A stretch of 64,000 nucleotides of DNA from Cycas panzhihuaensis (Eukaryota; Cycadophyta), in NCBI GenBank assembly GCA_023213395.1, contig CM041465.1, positions 17,918,001-17,982,000 of the forward strand, read 5' to 3'. This document shows positions 1-11,689 of this stretch, piece after piece. A program made the translations under genes and the position numbers. The notes under the pieces were generated by a model, which saw only the letters and a list, made by a program, of their open reading frames with translations, had not been told where the DNA came from and did no database searches. The first letter of the stretch is position 1. Each line of letters opens with the position of its first letter.

Positions 1-17
1 AGTCTTTAAAACTTCTT

Positions 18-1338
18 CTATGTCTTTGCAAATGTTCCTCCCATGTGTTCTTTGAAAATCAAAATGTCATCAAGATAGACAACAACAAAATTATCCAAGT
101 AAGGCCTTAATATTTCATTCATTAGCCTCATGAATGTTGCCGGAGCATTACACAATCCGAAAGGCATAACCATCCATTCAAAGAGTCCTTGCTTTGTTTT
201 GAAGGCCGTCTTCCATGTGTCCTCCTCCTTGACCCTAACTTGGTGATAACCACTTTTTAAATCCAATTTAGTGAAATAACAAGCATCTTTGAATTTGATC
301 AAGCAAATCATCTATACGAGGCAAAGGGTAGCGATTTTTAATTGTAATTTTATTCAGAGCACGAAAATCTATACACATTCTCCATCCTCCATCCTTCTTA
401 GGCACCAAGACAATTGGTGACCCACAAGGTGAACATGAAGGTCTTATGATCCCTTGATTAAGCAACTCCTCAACTTGCCTCTTTATCTCATTATTTTCTA
501 TAATGGAGTGCCTATACAAAGCAACATTAGGTAATGGTGCATCTCCTACAAGAGTGATTTCATGCTCTATCTTTCTCTTTGGTGGAAGCCCATCAACATG
601 TTGAAATAGAATATCATACCTTGTCTTTAACTCCTCAATTTGTTGCATTTGTTTAGGTGATATAAGAAGAGTGTGAGTAGAAGGACCTTCTTCATCTCTT
701 GGCTCTTCTTTTCTCCTTACCATTAAGATGACAAATTTACCACATGCATTGATCATCCTTTTTGCTTGAGTAGCTGAAATTAATGCTATCTTATCCAAGT
801 GCTTCTTTGTGGCCTTTATGATGAAGCCCTTGTTATCCTTCATCAATCGATACTTTCTCTCCCTTTGATAGAAGAGTGCATCTTGATCCCATAAGTAGGG
901 ACTTCCAAGCACAACATGGCATACATCCAGTGGCACCACATCACATATTACCTCATCAACAAAATCATTAGTGATGGAAAATTTAAGTGTACATTGATTT
1001 GATATTTGCATTTCCACATCTTTATGGATCCAACCAAGAGGATATGGGTGAGGGTGAGGAGTAGTTACCAAACCAATGCTCTTTACCAAACTTTCTGAGA
1101 TCAAATTCTTTTGGCTTCCTGGATCTATAATGGCACCAATCATACTATTTCCCACTTGAAGCTTCAAGTGAAATAGTTCTTCCCTTATAGCATCATCTTC
1201 ATAATTTGTAAGTAGAGTGACCTTCTCTTCTTCTCCTCCACTTTGAATCTCCACCTCAGAAAGTAGTGCTTTCCCTTTTTCCTTCTTTCTTAATTCCATA
1301 TCCTTGATATGCTTGACTTTAGTTGGATGTAACTTCCA
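18..1338 (-). pseudogene. pol: protease and reverse transcriptase of element L (frameshifted, truncated)
   Basis: Continuous coding similarity on the minus strand in two frames. The first frame (1338 down to about 268) holds the aspartic protease, with the active site as DPG near 1117-1125 instead of the usual D-T/S-G, then the RT start with the motifs [20 protein letters not shown] and [21 protein letters not shown] one-base shift near 290 moves the reading into a second frame (311-18) carrying [25 protein letters not shown] and the catalytic YLDD. The rest of RT, RNase H and integrase would lie left of the window. Function: reverse transcription of the element RNA. The frameshift and the altered protease site indicate it is dead. 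Confidence 0.85.
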
Positions 1339-2321
1339 ACACTTTGCTGTAATATGACCACTAATATCACAATGCTCACAATAGTTAGAACTTTTAACAA
1401 AATTAGTTCTTTTCTTCTTTCCTTCTTGCCTTTTTGATGAGTGCCATTTAGGATTCTTTTCATACTTATTAGAAGTAAAAGTAGAATCTTTAGACATGAA
1501 TGTAGATTTCTTGCTTTTACTTTCTATTGCCATAGCCATCCTACTTGCCTCTCCAATGGATTGAACCTTAAAAGCCTTAGTTCCTTCCTTATGTATTCAT
1601 GTAATCCTCCAATGAATTTCATAAGAGTGACATGTTCATCCATATTAATACCAAGTAGCATGCCATGCCTAAAAATAAAGAAGTATAGTCTTGGATACTT
1701 ACACCTCTCCCTTGGCGTAAATATTGCCAAGTGACCCATTGGTCTTCCTCATGACCTATGGGGTAGAATTGCTTCTTTATTATTTTCTTAAAATCCCTCC
1801 ATGAAAAGAAGATAGGTCATGAGTTTTCAAATATGCATTCCACCATGTCAATGCATGTTTACACAACTTGAGCCTAGCAAATGAAAGCTTTTGAGCATTA
1901 CTATAAGCATAGATTGTGAAGTAGGTTTCAAGTTGATCCAACCAATGGTCCAACTTTTCAGATTTACCTCTCCATCATAAGTTGGAATATCCAACTTTGC
2001 CTCCACCTTGAAGGGTTGATGAGATGAAGTACCCTTGCTTTCTTCAAAGAGTGCTTTAAGGTCTCCTCCTCTTCCTCTTCATGGTCGTGGTCATATGTGG
2101 ATCCTCCTTCAAATTCCTTCTCTTTGCCTTTTCCTTTGACTAGAGGTAGAAGGTGGGTCATAATTTGCATCAAGGCTTGACATTCTTCTCAAGCCTTTCA
2201 AATCTAATTTCTCCATCTTCTTTTTCACCATGGTGCTTGGATTCTTTCTTTGTCTTCTTGGTGATTGCAACACAAGAAAGTCTTCACCTTTCTCTTTGTA
2301 TCCTTTCCTTGTTTGTACCAT
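1339..2321 (-). pseudogene. gag: gag of element L (frameshifted)
   Basis: Minus-strand gag beginning at an ATG at 2321 with a basic N-terminus (MVQTRKGYKEKGED), followed in changing frames by a retrotransposon-gag-like region (1960-1570; WGMACYLVL- and GHEEDQWVTW-type segments visible in pieces), then a lysine-rich stretch and a CCHC zinc knuckle [14 protein letters not shown] at 1339-1380. At least two frame changes are needed, one near 1570 where the frame ending at 1739 hands over to the protease frame. The product would be the structural nucleocapsid protein. It begins only about 20 bases after the primer site, which is normal for the superfamily. Confidence 0.75.
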
Positions 2322-2342
2322 TCAAGTCCCTACAACAAAGAT

Positions 2343-2357
2343 CGAGGCTCGATACCA
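2343..2357 (-). other. primer binding site of element L (tRNA-Met type)
   Basis: On the minus strand TGGTATCGAGCCTCG lies five bases after the LTR end (..GGATCA, plus 2363). It resembles the common plant initiator-Met primer site TGGTATCAGAGC with one base missing. Position between LTR and gag fits. Confidence 0.7.
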
Positions 2358-2724
2358 AAATATGATCCCAAAGAGCTTAGTTGGTGAAGAAATCAATTAT
2401 CAACCTTTCCTCCTTGAGATCACGGGAGTTAGTGTAGAAAACTCAATAACATCAAAACAACAATGAGCCCATGAAAGGAAAATTCTACACCAAATCAATT
2501 ATTCTTGACATTGATCCAAAAGTATGAGGAGTAATACTTTTATTAAACCATGAAAATCTCCATTTAATAGTGGAGAAATCAACTAGCAAAAGAATGGTAA
2601 AATTACAAGGAATAAATGTTACAATTATACCATACGAGGGACTCAGACGCTCCAAATGCTTCTCCAAGGATGCTTCCCAAGTCAAGTCTCCAAGAACCAC
2701 CTCTCCAACCTGTAGAAGGGCTCA

Positions 2725-2732
2725 ATTTATAG
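2725..2732 (-). promoter_or_regulatory. TATA box of element L LTR
   Basis: CTATAAAT on the minus strand, about 360 bases before the LTR end, a usual place for an LTR promoter. Confidence 0.5.
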
Positions 2733-2804
2733 AAAGAAACCTGAATTGCATGTTTAACAAGTGGCAATCATGCAAGTATAATCACTAACCACCAGAATGC
2801 ATGT

Positions 2805-3190
2805 TGTCCAAGTGGCCTTCATACAATTCTTAAAAAGTTGTAGCTTGTAACAGATCTTAACGTACTCCAATTTATCTCAAATTTGGTACACGTATAGGAA
2901 CGCATGTCCCCCCAGCTTCCTCAAATTTTCATCTCATTTGGATATCATTGGCTGCATTTTTATTCATTTAATAATAATATGTATTTGCTATTTTTCTGCT
3001 GTCCAAGTGGCCTTCATGCAATTCTTAAAAGTTGCAGCTTGTAACTGACCTTAACGGACTCCAATTTAGCTCAAATTTGGTACACGTATAGGAACGCATG
3101 TCTCCTCCGCTTCCTCAAAATTTTAGCTCATTTGGATGTCATTGGCCATGTTTCTATTCATATAATTATAATATATATTTTCTATTTTTT
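2805..3190 (-). repeat. two tandem ~195-bp units inside the LTR
   Basis: The segment beginning TGTCCAAGTGGCCTTCAT at 2805 recurs at 3000 with the same order of motifs (TTCTTAAAAGTTG, TTTGGTACACGTATAGGAAC, TCATTTGGAT), giving a 195-base period. The units differ at scattered positions. A more diverged third relative may lie at 3190-3350. Such U3 duplications are known in plant LTRs, where they can act as repeated enhancer modules; that role here is inference. Confidence 0.85.
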
Positions 3191-3339
3191 CTCGCTAGCG
3201 ATTGGGATTAATTTTATGCAAAGACAAGGCTTGAACTCTAATCAAATGATATTTTCTGAACCCCACCTTTTGTACACATCTAGTGGGATGTGTCTTATCC
3301 CTTTAAACAAAATTTCATAGAATTTTGATACCATTTGGC

Positions 3340-3750
3340 CATATCTCTGTTAGTTATGCCAATGCCTAGCATTTTCCGCATCCTGTAAACATATGGTAGA
3401 TCCTCCTGGATCATTCTTTCTAAGAACTTCTAGGACCTTCTAGGCTGTATCATGTTCATCTTCATTTATCAAGTTGTGCAAGGATTGATCAATGACCAAC
3501 AAAATTCCTACACGAATCTTTTCATCATCTATCTCCCATTATAGTTTAGTTACAGCATCTGTAGGAGTTGTTAGGGTGGATCCATTGGAGCAGCTGTTGT
3601 AGCCATTGCTAGTATGTTGGGTGTAGGCTATAGGTGGGTTCTCCAAAGGCCTTCATACTTTGCAATATTTTTAATTACAGTGTACCATATATCCCAATTT
3701 TCTTTGCCTTTCAATATGTAGTTAACATTTTGCTTAAATTGAGATGACAT
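3340..3750 (-). pseudogene. gag: gag of a Ty1/copia element (K), partial
   Basis: Minus-strand reading begins with an ATG at 3750 (MSSQFKQNVNYILKGKENWD), a copia-gag type start (short N-terminus, then G-x-N-W-x-x-W). After a frame change near 3630 the gag-like reading continues through WEIDDEKIRVGILLVIDQSL and a stretch containing one TAG stop to about 3340, where element L interrupts it. The rest of gag and pol would be left of the window. The structural protein would coat copia RNA. Dead because of the frame change, the stop and the insertion. Confidence 0.65.
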
Positions 3751-3822
3751 GGTGATGATGAAGAAGTAGAAGAGATGATAGAAGTATGTGCCACTGACAT
3801 ATTTGGCTAATACACCTGGCAC

Positions 3823-5742
3823 AGCAGGGATGTAGAAATGATTGTTATGATGAGAAGCAAGTAATGATTAACTATTTTTCAACAATTATATAAAAAATGA
3901 ATATAAGTAATGATGCAAGAATGAGGCCTAATGTAGAGCTGGCAAAGAGTGGTGATGCGTTATGCCACTAACCTCTCACTTATGTCCAAATGTAGGTGAG
4001 GTTTCGATGCCTAAGGCTTCTAGTATACGATTAAGGACTTCACCCGTGATACCCGTACCTACGCTTAGCGATGAAATCCAAGTCACAGTGGAGCCTAAGT
4101 ACTTCCAGTTCTCACCCAATTCACTAATGAGTAGCTATATACCTCCTCTGAAGAGTCAAACGGTACTATGTATCCCACGACTATGACGAATATTAGATCG
4201 GGTTAATTTAATCTTGCATTAAGGTTTTCAATTTTCTAGGGTGGTTATCAGGATTATCCCTAATTGGAGGCCGCAGGTATGGCTAACCTATCCCTCCACC
4301 ACTATTTTGGTTAAGACCAGACCTAGTATGAAACTCACACCTCCCTTAAGGCTTGGACTTTGGCCAACCTTGGTATATTTCAACTAAGGCAAGTATGTGG
4401 ATAAGTTAAGAACTAGAGGTATAGATCATATGGATGATATTCCTTTTAAGAATAGTGTAAGATGTTTCTGTATAACTGAAAACTGAAATAGAAACTTGCC
4501 AAATGTGCTTACTTATTTTTTTTGCTTGCTTTGTTATTGTTGTTGCTTTTGTGATGCTTTGTTGTTGTTGCTACTTTTGTGATGCTTTATTGTTATTGCT
4601 ACTTTTATGATGCTTTATGCTATGTTTGCAAATAGAAAAGCATGCTAGATTTAGCAGGGGAACTGGATGTTGTTTCTGATCTAAGGTTTCCCTTGCTTTA
4701 GTACAATGTTTCCAAATATGATTTTAGAAGTTTTGATACAAAAGCCATAACGGGCTAAAAAGTGGATTAACTTTCCACTAAAATGATATTTTTTCTAAAT
4801 CTATATGCATGCCATTTTGCCCTATTTTGTGATTTTTTTCACAAAATTTATAATTAATAATAAATGGGTAAATTTTTTAAAAATTACAAATATGAAGGAC
4901 TAAATGATGAAATCTGAATTTATGATAGAAGGAAAAAGTGTTCATAATGTCATTTTTGATAGAGTTGTGAAGTCAGATTTTAGAAAAGGCACAAAAAAAT
5001 TTTCTACTCGAAAAAGCACCAAAGTAAAATCATGCTAGATCAACTATCTCATAATCTAAACTTCAATATATCAAAAGTTATGTTTTGACATGTACATTAA
5101 CTTTCTCTTCTGTACCATATGTAAAATCTGCCAAAACATTACCCGAAATTCCCTTATAAGGTCCTTTGTGGGGTTGAGTAGGCAAAATTAGCAATCGTGA
5201 GAAAACTACATAGATCTCACTAACCAGTGGATGAAATTTAATGAGATTTATCTTAAACTGATCTTAAGACATAAATCTACTAGATCCCTTAATAAAACTT
5301 TTAGATCTTCATCTTATAATTAAAAGATTTCATTAGGAAAAGTGCTTTAAATCACTTATCCATAAAATTTACCCTTTTATCATAGCCAAAACTCACTATT
5401 TCAGGCTGAATATGAAGTTGATCTAGAAGAAAAAAATGATCCTCTATTCAAGGTGACCTTGCATACCAAATTTTATCAAATTTTGAGATGGTCAAATGTT
5501 TATGAAATTTTGGGCCTTTAATGCTTTTGGGATTGTTCCGGCAGCTGAACGACTTCAAAAACCTATATTCTTCACCTTTGAATTTCTACACACATGGAAA
5601 AAGTAGCAACATATAAAATACTATAATTTTAAGCTCTCAAAATGTTAAAAAATAATGAATGCACTCTCAATACTTCACATTGAAGGTGAAGGAGAGGCAA
5701 AATGACTCCATGCAAGTGGAATGGAGTGAATAGATCCCCTTC
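3823..5742. other. 1.9 kb without a recognisable gene inside copia element K
   Basis: AT-rich sequence between the K primer site and the K gag start. It is much longer than a usual copia leader, so it may hold an older unrecognised insertion. The only open frame of note (3962-4186, plus) has no feature of a known family. A 28-base triplet repeat lies at 4533-4616. Confidence 0.5.
4533..4616 (+). repeat. three tandem 28-bp units
   Basis: Three consecutive 28-base units of the form GTTGTTGTTGCTACTTTTG followed by TGATGCTTT, with a few substitutions between them. Ordinary minisatellite. Confidence 0.8.
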
Positions 5743-5756
5743 TAGCTCTAATACCA
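5743..5756 (-). other. primer binding site of copia element K
   Basis: Minus strand TGGTATTAGAGCTA, two bases after the LTR end, matching the plant Met-type primer site with few changes. Confidence 0.75.
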
Positions 5757-5758
5757 CA

Positions 5759-6070
5759 TGAATTAAGGATGGATCTAGGAGACAAATCACTCACATGCAC
5801 ACAATGGTAATGGAGAATGAAAAAGAAGATGAAACAAGATATGAGAGGAAGCTTGGAGGTCAGAATGAATAATGACTCCCTCCTTGAGATTTCACTTTTT
5901 ATTATTGAGGGTGAGCATTAGGGTTAGGATTTTCCCACCTAATGACATAAACCTAAAATTACATCTAAATGTATATAAAGTACATTTCATTAAGAGACTA
6001 ATGCTAATAATATATCCTAAGGTCACATAGTTAATCTACACAAATGACCTTGATACATTAACCTCTTTCA
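5759..6070 (-). repeat. 5' LTR (312 bp) of copia element K
   Basis: On the minus strand the segment starts TGAAAGAGGTTAATGTATC and ends CCATCCTTAATTCA, giving TGAA..TTCA inverted termini, with the primer site right after. The outer edge is exact: from 6071 on, the sequence is the same as the inside of E's 3' LTR (from about 17934), so K inserted into E's 5' LTR. The expected 5-bp target duplication is GATAT (6071-6075); its partner lies left of the window. Confidence 0.85.
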
Positions 6071-6903
6071 GATATCCCCTCCCTCCTTCCGTTTGATTGC
6101 ATACAACCTCATAGGGTTTGCATCCTTAGCGTGCATCTTATGTGTTAGATTGGTTTGCCTCTCTCGTGCCCTTTCCCTTTGTTTAAAGTGAAAAGAGAGT
6201 GAGGGTCTATATTAGAGAGAAAACGAGAGAAAGTATATTTTGATGTCTTTTATACACATACTTCTTTTATCTCTTGTTTGCATACATAACCGAATAGACA
6301 CCGTTTCACTATTGCACATAAAAGGTAGACTCCTTCATGCATAGGATTGTAGGGAACTACTTCCGCCATCATTCCTTGCTTCCTTGAACTCACTTTAGGT
6401 GGATTAGTTCAAGGAGGATTCATCCTCTAAGTCCTCCTCCTCTAACCCCATCACATTTGTACAAACCTAATAATCTCAACACCCTTCTGCCTTGGGCTGA
6501 TATCGTGCGTGAGGTGGTTACCCAACACCACCCTTATGAGTGTGTACCTCTCGCGCCACTTACCTACACACATCCTATCCATATCCCTTCACCTTCCATG
6601 AGGATCTACTTCCTCGTTAGGTCTTGTTCTTCCCTTCTGGCCATCCAAGGGCAGGAAGACCTGCATTTTATGGTTACTCAGGAAATCGAGGATATCCCTC
6701 ACTTGTGCTACTCCAAAACCAAAACTAAGTTACCTAGAGCGAGTTGTGCACCATTCGTAGGTCCCAAACCTATGTTCTGACGCACAGATGCCCTATGTGG
6801 GTGTTTCCCTTCACTTGTTAGATTGACCCCTTTACTCCAGTGCCTTTCGTTGATCGACCTAATCCTAAATAGGGGTAGTTACCATCCCATAGACGTGATT
6901 CCA
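6071..6903 (+). repeat. 5' LTR of element E, 3' portion
   Basis: Matches about 17934-18752 of the 3' LTR along its full length with scattered substitutions, and ends TTCCA at 6903 immediately before the primer site. The first ~2.3 kb of this LTR lies left of the window, beyond the inserted elements K and L. An open frame at 6457-6780 is inside the LTR and is not a gene. Confidence 0.9.
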
Positions 6904-6904
6904 T

Positions 6905-6924
6905 TGGCGACCATACTCAGGACC
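6905..6924 (+). other. primer binding site of element E
   Basis: TGGCGACCATACTCAGGACC follows the LTR end after one spacer base. It begins with the obligatory TGG and recurs, with three changes in 20, next to LTR D (61386-61405, minus). It is not the common Met-type site. I do not assign the tRNA. Confidence 0.7.
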
Positions 6925-7079
6925 CGCCAATAAGGGAATTAATCTTTCTCACTTTCCTATTGGTGCTACTACCTCTTAGTAGCTTTCCCTTTTGGTCTTG
7001 TTGGGCAGCCCCCAACATGTGCACTACCTTGTTTCTCTTTTCTTTGAGCACATAAGAAGAACTTGCATACGATAATTCT

Positions 7080-9370
7080 CACGTCGCTTATGAGGTCTAC
7101 CTCCATTATTAGAAGAGCCCTCATATCATTCCCTTCCTACATCAGATCTTGATTCGATTATAGAGGGATCTCTTTTAGATTAGGCATACCATGATTATGT
7201 GTTCGATTCCCTTGAGCCACCTACTTCCTTTCAAGGGTCCGCCCAAGGAAGTGAAGATCCCATCTATTATCCAGGTAACTAGCAACACCCCCAATCTCGC
7301 CATTTCTTTACTCATGGAGTAGAGCCTTCATCTCTTTGGAGTTTTACCACCACCATGGTGATTCTTATGAGGATTGTCCTACATGATCTACTTCATATAA
7401 GGTCCCTCCTACCTCTTACGATCAAGTGGATACCCCTCCCACTGATGTAGTAGAAGCCTTAAACCAATGTTTCTAAGACGCCCATCTCCAACCACACCCC
7501 AAGTGGTTTGAGAATATCTTACAAAGTGTTGTGCTCCCTTCTTCTACATCTCCCTCACCTCACTCGTCCCACTCGGCTTCCTTACCCATGATGAGCCTAC
7601 CTCTCATCTCTTCCTCCTCTCCCTGTGGTGTATATTCCTTGGGGACTACTTAGGGCATGCCTTCTTATCAATTTGGGTTGAGCATGCCCCAATCTAGTTA
7701 GACGACTAGTCCTCCTCCCACCATCATTTATCCACTGCCTACTAGACCTAGGGGACCTGTGTGTCCCCCTACTTCTAGTCACGTGGGGTCTACCCCCACA
7801 CACTCCCAATACCAACCTATAGACCCTTCTCTCTACATACCTCCCAATTACACTACTCAACCGTGGGGGCACGGTAAAGGGAACTCCTTACCTGCTTATG
7901 GGGTGGATCCTTTGCATCCTTATGGGGTCGCACCACCCACAAGGGGGCCCATATGGGTAAAATCCACTCCCTCACCCCTCCTTCCTACCATCCTGTATGG
8001 CGCCTCACATCGCGCCTTTGCAAGGAAGGCTAACTCCTTCTGAAGGTGTTTTCCATCAAGCTTCTTTTCAACAAGGAGCATTCCCTCTAGGAGGGATAGG
8101 TCTATCACACCCATCCGCTCCTATGCATGTTTCTTCGAATGTGTGATTTGTACCTTCTCACTAAGCGATGGGAGGACAATATCCCCTTTTAAACCAAACC
8201 CTCCAAGGAGGATTTAGGCAACCTTGCCCACCATCTTTTCTAGCTTCTGTTGATGCCACAGTCCAGGCAAGGGCATGTCCCTTTATAGACTATCAGTTGA
8301 CACCCCTATCTATCGAGGCGTTAAGAACTAACTTACCACCTCACCCTCCTGAAGTCCCCAAATTTGATAGGACTTTGTCGCAAGACCCAGTAGAGCATAT
8401 TTATAGTTTCTCTATGGCATGCATCAACTGCTGGGCCTACGGCCACATTCCCATGAAACTATTTCTAGGATCCCTTCAAGGCAATGCCCTCAAATGGTTT
8501 TATCGCCTACCCGCGCATTCTATTTTTTTATTTCAACAGCTTGTGGATGAATTCATCAACTACTTTGACATAACTCATCCATTTAAGAGTGGAATGAAAT
8601 CCCTTTTGTCTCTTAAACAAGGTCACGATGAAATGAATCGTGACTTTATGAGACATTTCCATGACCTTCTTCATTCCACCAAGGCGAATTTACCTGAGGA
8701 ATTGAAGAGGGACCTTTTTGTCAATGCCCTTCACCCAGAAGTCCATGTAAAAGTCCTCAAGATGGGGGTAACTACATGTGACTCCACCATAGTGAAGTGC
8801 TTAGCACTCAAGGCTATTGAGATCTAGGCTGGACTTAAGAAGCCTCTAAATTCCACATAATGATGTGAGGCACCTCCACCACTATGAGAAACCAAAACTC
8901 AGTAACCTACTACATCTTCTTCTCATTCTATTGAGAAGACCCTAGATCCTCTCACTTCAGTCATAAATTCATTCAAACGTACTATGAAGGAGCTCAAGCT
9001 CCAAGCTCCTTCATCCGCCACATCTAACAAGTTAGTCCACCAGGATTCCCAAGCTACTCCTTCTAAGGGTGGCAACACCTAGTCCTATCAAGCAAGGAAA
9101 CTTGATTCCTCCCTTGAGAAGAAGTGGTGCTCCATCTATGGGGAGTGCTGCCACAATGATTTGCGGTGTTGGGCCCAGCATCATAGGGCTACTCTGCAAC
9201 GTAACTCTTCTCCCAAATTGGCGTCTAGGCCCAACCTAGATTAGCCTGTCCACAAAGATCCCTTTCCCAAGCATGGGGAATGCGATCGCAACCCCCAACA
9301 AAAGAACAACTAGAACTTCATCCTCTTTCTCAGGTTCCCTTGACCATCGTACTCGCTTGCCTTCATGATC
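7080..9370 (+). pseudogene. gag: gag of Tat-like element E
   Basis: Leader-proximal proline/serine-rich N-terminal part (7080-8160, several frames), then a retrotransposon-gag domain open from 8168 to 8827 (219 codons) with LRTNLPPHPPEVPKFD, FLGSLQGNALKWFYRLP and GHDEMNRDFMRHFHDLL. Behind it (about 9118-9180) is a knuckle of the Tat kind, WCSIYGECCHNDLRCWAQH, in which one zinc ligand His has become Tyr (DC has CSIHG). The same order of blocks appears on the minus strand at 58930-61193. The product would form the virus-like particle. Multiple stops and frame changes make it a pseudogene. Confidence 0.85.
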
Positions 9371-9397
9371 CCGAAAAAGGGAAAGAAGGTTATTTAG

Positions 9398-10280
9398 ATG
9401 CTTGAGACTACTCCATTGTACGTCTTAACCCAGTCTCAAGCAGCTAAAGCGACGAACGACGTCTCTTCATCCACACCTCACCCTAATCCTCTTCTGGAGG
9501 TTACTCCTCCAAAAATCCCTGCGCTTCCCAAGACCGCTCCTGTGCGCCCAAGCCATTATGATTTTCAAAGGCGCTTCCCCAACCTACTGTGAAGGGGAAG
9601 CCCTTCTCTATCGTTGATGAGCTCCATAATGTCACCAAGGGGATGTCCTTGATGGATGTCTTGAGAAGCTATCCTAAGCAATATGCCCTTCTTCTTGAAG
9701 CTCTTGGCCAACAAGATGCTTCCATCCATGTAGTAGGCACCACTTCTCATGGACCACTTGTCATCTCATTCGATTCGTGAGATCTCCCATCTCCCAGTGA
9801 ATGGGAGAAGCTTTTGCATTACCTATTTGTCATTTTCATTGACACTCCCGATTTTATCATAAAGAGGACCATCGTAGATAATAGCTCCTTGTTAATGCTA
9901 TGCCTATGCGCATGCTCAAGGAGCTAGGCATAGTACCTCTTGAGTCTGCCCCTTAGAAATGCCAAGGGTATGATGGAACTGAGAAGTCCCCCTTAGGGAC
10001 AGTCTCCCTTTCCCTCACCTTAGGAGGGAAGACCGTTTCTATTGAACTTGTTATATTCGATATCGATGTGGAGTATAACCTTTTATTAGGCCGACCATGG
10101 CTTGAGCAAATGGGAGCAATCTACTCCTCACATTGGGGGCAACTTAAATTTATCCATGAAGGATGAGTTAAGGTTGTCGCACGTGAGCCTATGCCATCTC
10201 ACACTTCTCATCTAGCTTACCAGGCTATTTTCAATGATGATGATAGAAATCCTAAGAAGGTTATCCCTTCTGTGGGGCCT
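9398..10280 (+). pseudogene. pro: aspartic protease region of element E
   Basis: Begins with a linker (QSQAAKATND..., VDELHNVTKGMSLMDVLRSY) that is nearly the same as in DC (58344-58910), and continues through the active-site region, RTIVDNSS, where DC keeps TVVDNGSS. Beyond it come LTLGGKTVSIELVIFDIDVE and YNLLLGRPWLEQMGAIYSSH, the usual C-terminal half of a Tat protease. The loss of the central Gly and a frame break at about 9890 inactivate it. Cleaves the gag-pol polyprotein in living relatives. Confidence 0.8.
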
Positions 10281-11689
10281 CTGTTCTAGGAGACTAGCCT
10301 TCATCAGTCGAAACCTATGCCTTCTTATGAGCCAAACCTAGTCAGGTTTGCCCCTATTTGTATAGGTAATTATGGTTACTTAGCCATCATGGGTGATTCT
10401 GAGTCAGATAGCGAGGGTTATATGCTCTATCCTTGGCGTGTCACTTTGGTTTCACGCGCACCTAGGGAGATATCCCAATTAGATATTCCTACTCCTCTTT
10501 ATTCTACATTGGCTCCCAAGCCATTGGTTCTAAACCATCTACTTCTTTCACCTTCTCGCCCTCCCCAAGCAGTTTCATGTAGGTGTATGCGTCAATGAGC
10601 CACTCGTAGAGGTACTTCTTCCTCACTCTAGATCCTCGCCTAAGACTAGAACCACTCTTACTCAGACACAACCTTGCCATGCGATTTGTCGTGTGTTAGG
10701 CCCACTACACTCAGCTGGGTCCAACCAAAACCATTTTACTTATAGGCCTAACCGTATGGGGCCTACCCTTCTTCACCTATCTTCAATTATACATATGACT
10801 ACCCCTGCCCTTGTATGGGCTAGGCATGTTTCTTTCTCTCCTTGCACTCTCAAATGAGCCTAAACTACCACCCTAGGTACATCCTGATTCCCCCTAGTCA
10901 CAGGTGGAATGGTGGCTTAGGGTGGCCTTCTTGCTTCTTCTGGGTTCCTCCTGTGAAACCCCTTGTCCCCCATTTTTCTGGGGACCTCATCTTCATAATT
11001 GGGTGTGTTGTCTCTGTCACCCCTAAGCCTTGAAACATTCCCCAACTAGGATTTATACTAGAGTATTGTCACTCCTTTCCCGCTAGCGCTTCCTTTGCAT
11101 ATTCCACTATGCTCCTATATGGGCATGTACGCTGCCTTATCTCCTAGCCTAGCATATGTCTATTGTCGATGCTCATGGTAATCGTGTGTGCACCTGCTAG
11201 GAATGTGGCCCAGCATGAAAGGAAGTGTGTGCAACTCAAACAAACCTCAAACATAAACTATGGTATAATCAACTCAAAAACATCATGATATATAGCTCTT
11301 CGTGCATCTGTGCACCCTCATACATATACACACATACATACATATAAAAGCAAACACAACATCATCCATCATCATGTGTCATCACATACATCAGTATATA
11401 TCAAATGGGGTGCCAATGGCCCCATCTATATACATAAAATCATCATGTGTTATATCATACAAATGGTATGGTACATCATCTGCAGGAAGCTGGAATCCTT
11501 GCAGGGAGGAGTACAATCATGTGGTAACATATGGTGACTCCCTAGAGGTCTAGTGCTTTCCTAAATCAAAACCGGTATGCCCTACTCTCTCATGCTATCT
11601 TACTCCTGGAGCATCATCTCCTAGTCTATGTGATCACTCTCCTAGGGACCACATACCTCTTAGACTCCTCCTATGCCTCTTGCCTCGCT
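10281..11689 (+). other. spacer after protease; no RT, RNase H or integrase
   Basis: 10281-10600 aligns with the protease-RT spacer of DC (FAPICIGNYGYLAIMGDSES versus FAPIGVGSYGYLASFSDDES). After that no polymerase or integrase motif is found in any frame; 11230-11690 already matches the sequence downstream of the PMD gene in DC (53800-54250, reversed). A short CATA-type microsatellite lies at about 11321-11350. Either a deletion removed pol or this lineage is non-autonomous. Confidence 0.7.

Larger units (their letters stand above)
1..3309 (-). mobile_element. Ty3/gypsy element L, 5' part (LTR, gag, protease, start of RT)
   Basis: Read on the minus strand this is the 5' part of a Ty3/gypsy retrotransposon: LTR (3309 to 2363), Met-type primer site, gag with a CCHC knuckle, aspartic protease and the N-terminal part of reverse transcriptase, which runs off the left edge. 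The order gag-PR-RT and the RT signatures show the superfamily; the protease-RT style resembles chromoviruses, but the clade is not assigned. It interrupts the gag of copia element K, whose coding sequence resumes near 3340. The outer LTR end at 3309 is a best guess from a TGTTTAAAGG start and could be off by tens of bases. Confidence 0.75.
2363..3309 (-). repeat. 5' LTR of element L
   Basis: The internal edge (minus strand ...GGGATCA) is fixed by the primer site. The LTR holds a TATA box at 2725-2732 and two tandem ~195-bp units. The outer edge is set at 3309, where TGTTTAAAGGGATAAGACAC would begin the LTR; beyond it the copia gag reading can be followed. Only one LTR is in the window, so the outer edge could not be confirmed by comparison. 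Confidence 0.55.

Noticed and set aside
3507-3512. TGTAGGAATTTTG (minus) as the outer end of L's LTR
   Set aside because: The copia gag reading (WEIDDEKIRVGILLVIDQSL) runs straight through this point, so it is inside K, not an LTR edge.
5743-5756. tRNA gene at the Met-type primer sites
   Set aside because: Only the 12-15 bases complementary to a tRNA 3' end are present; no arms of a tRNA.
6457-6780. 107-codon open frame, and its partner at 18501-18803
   Set aside because: Both are the same stretch of the two LTRs of E. Different lengths of opening in the two copies and no family feature; LTR sequence open by chance.
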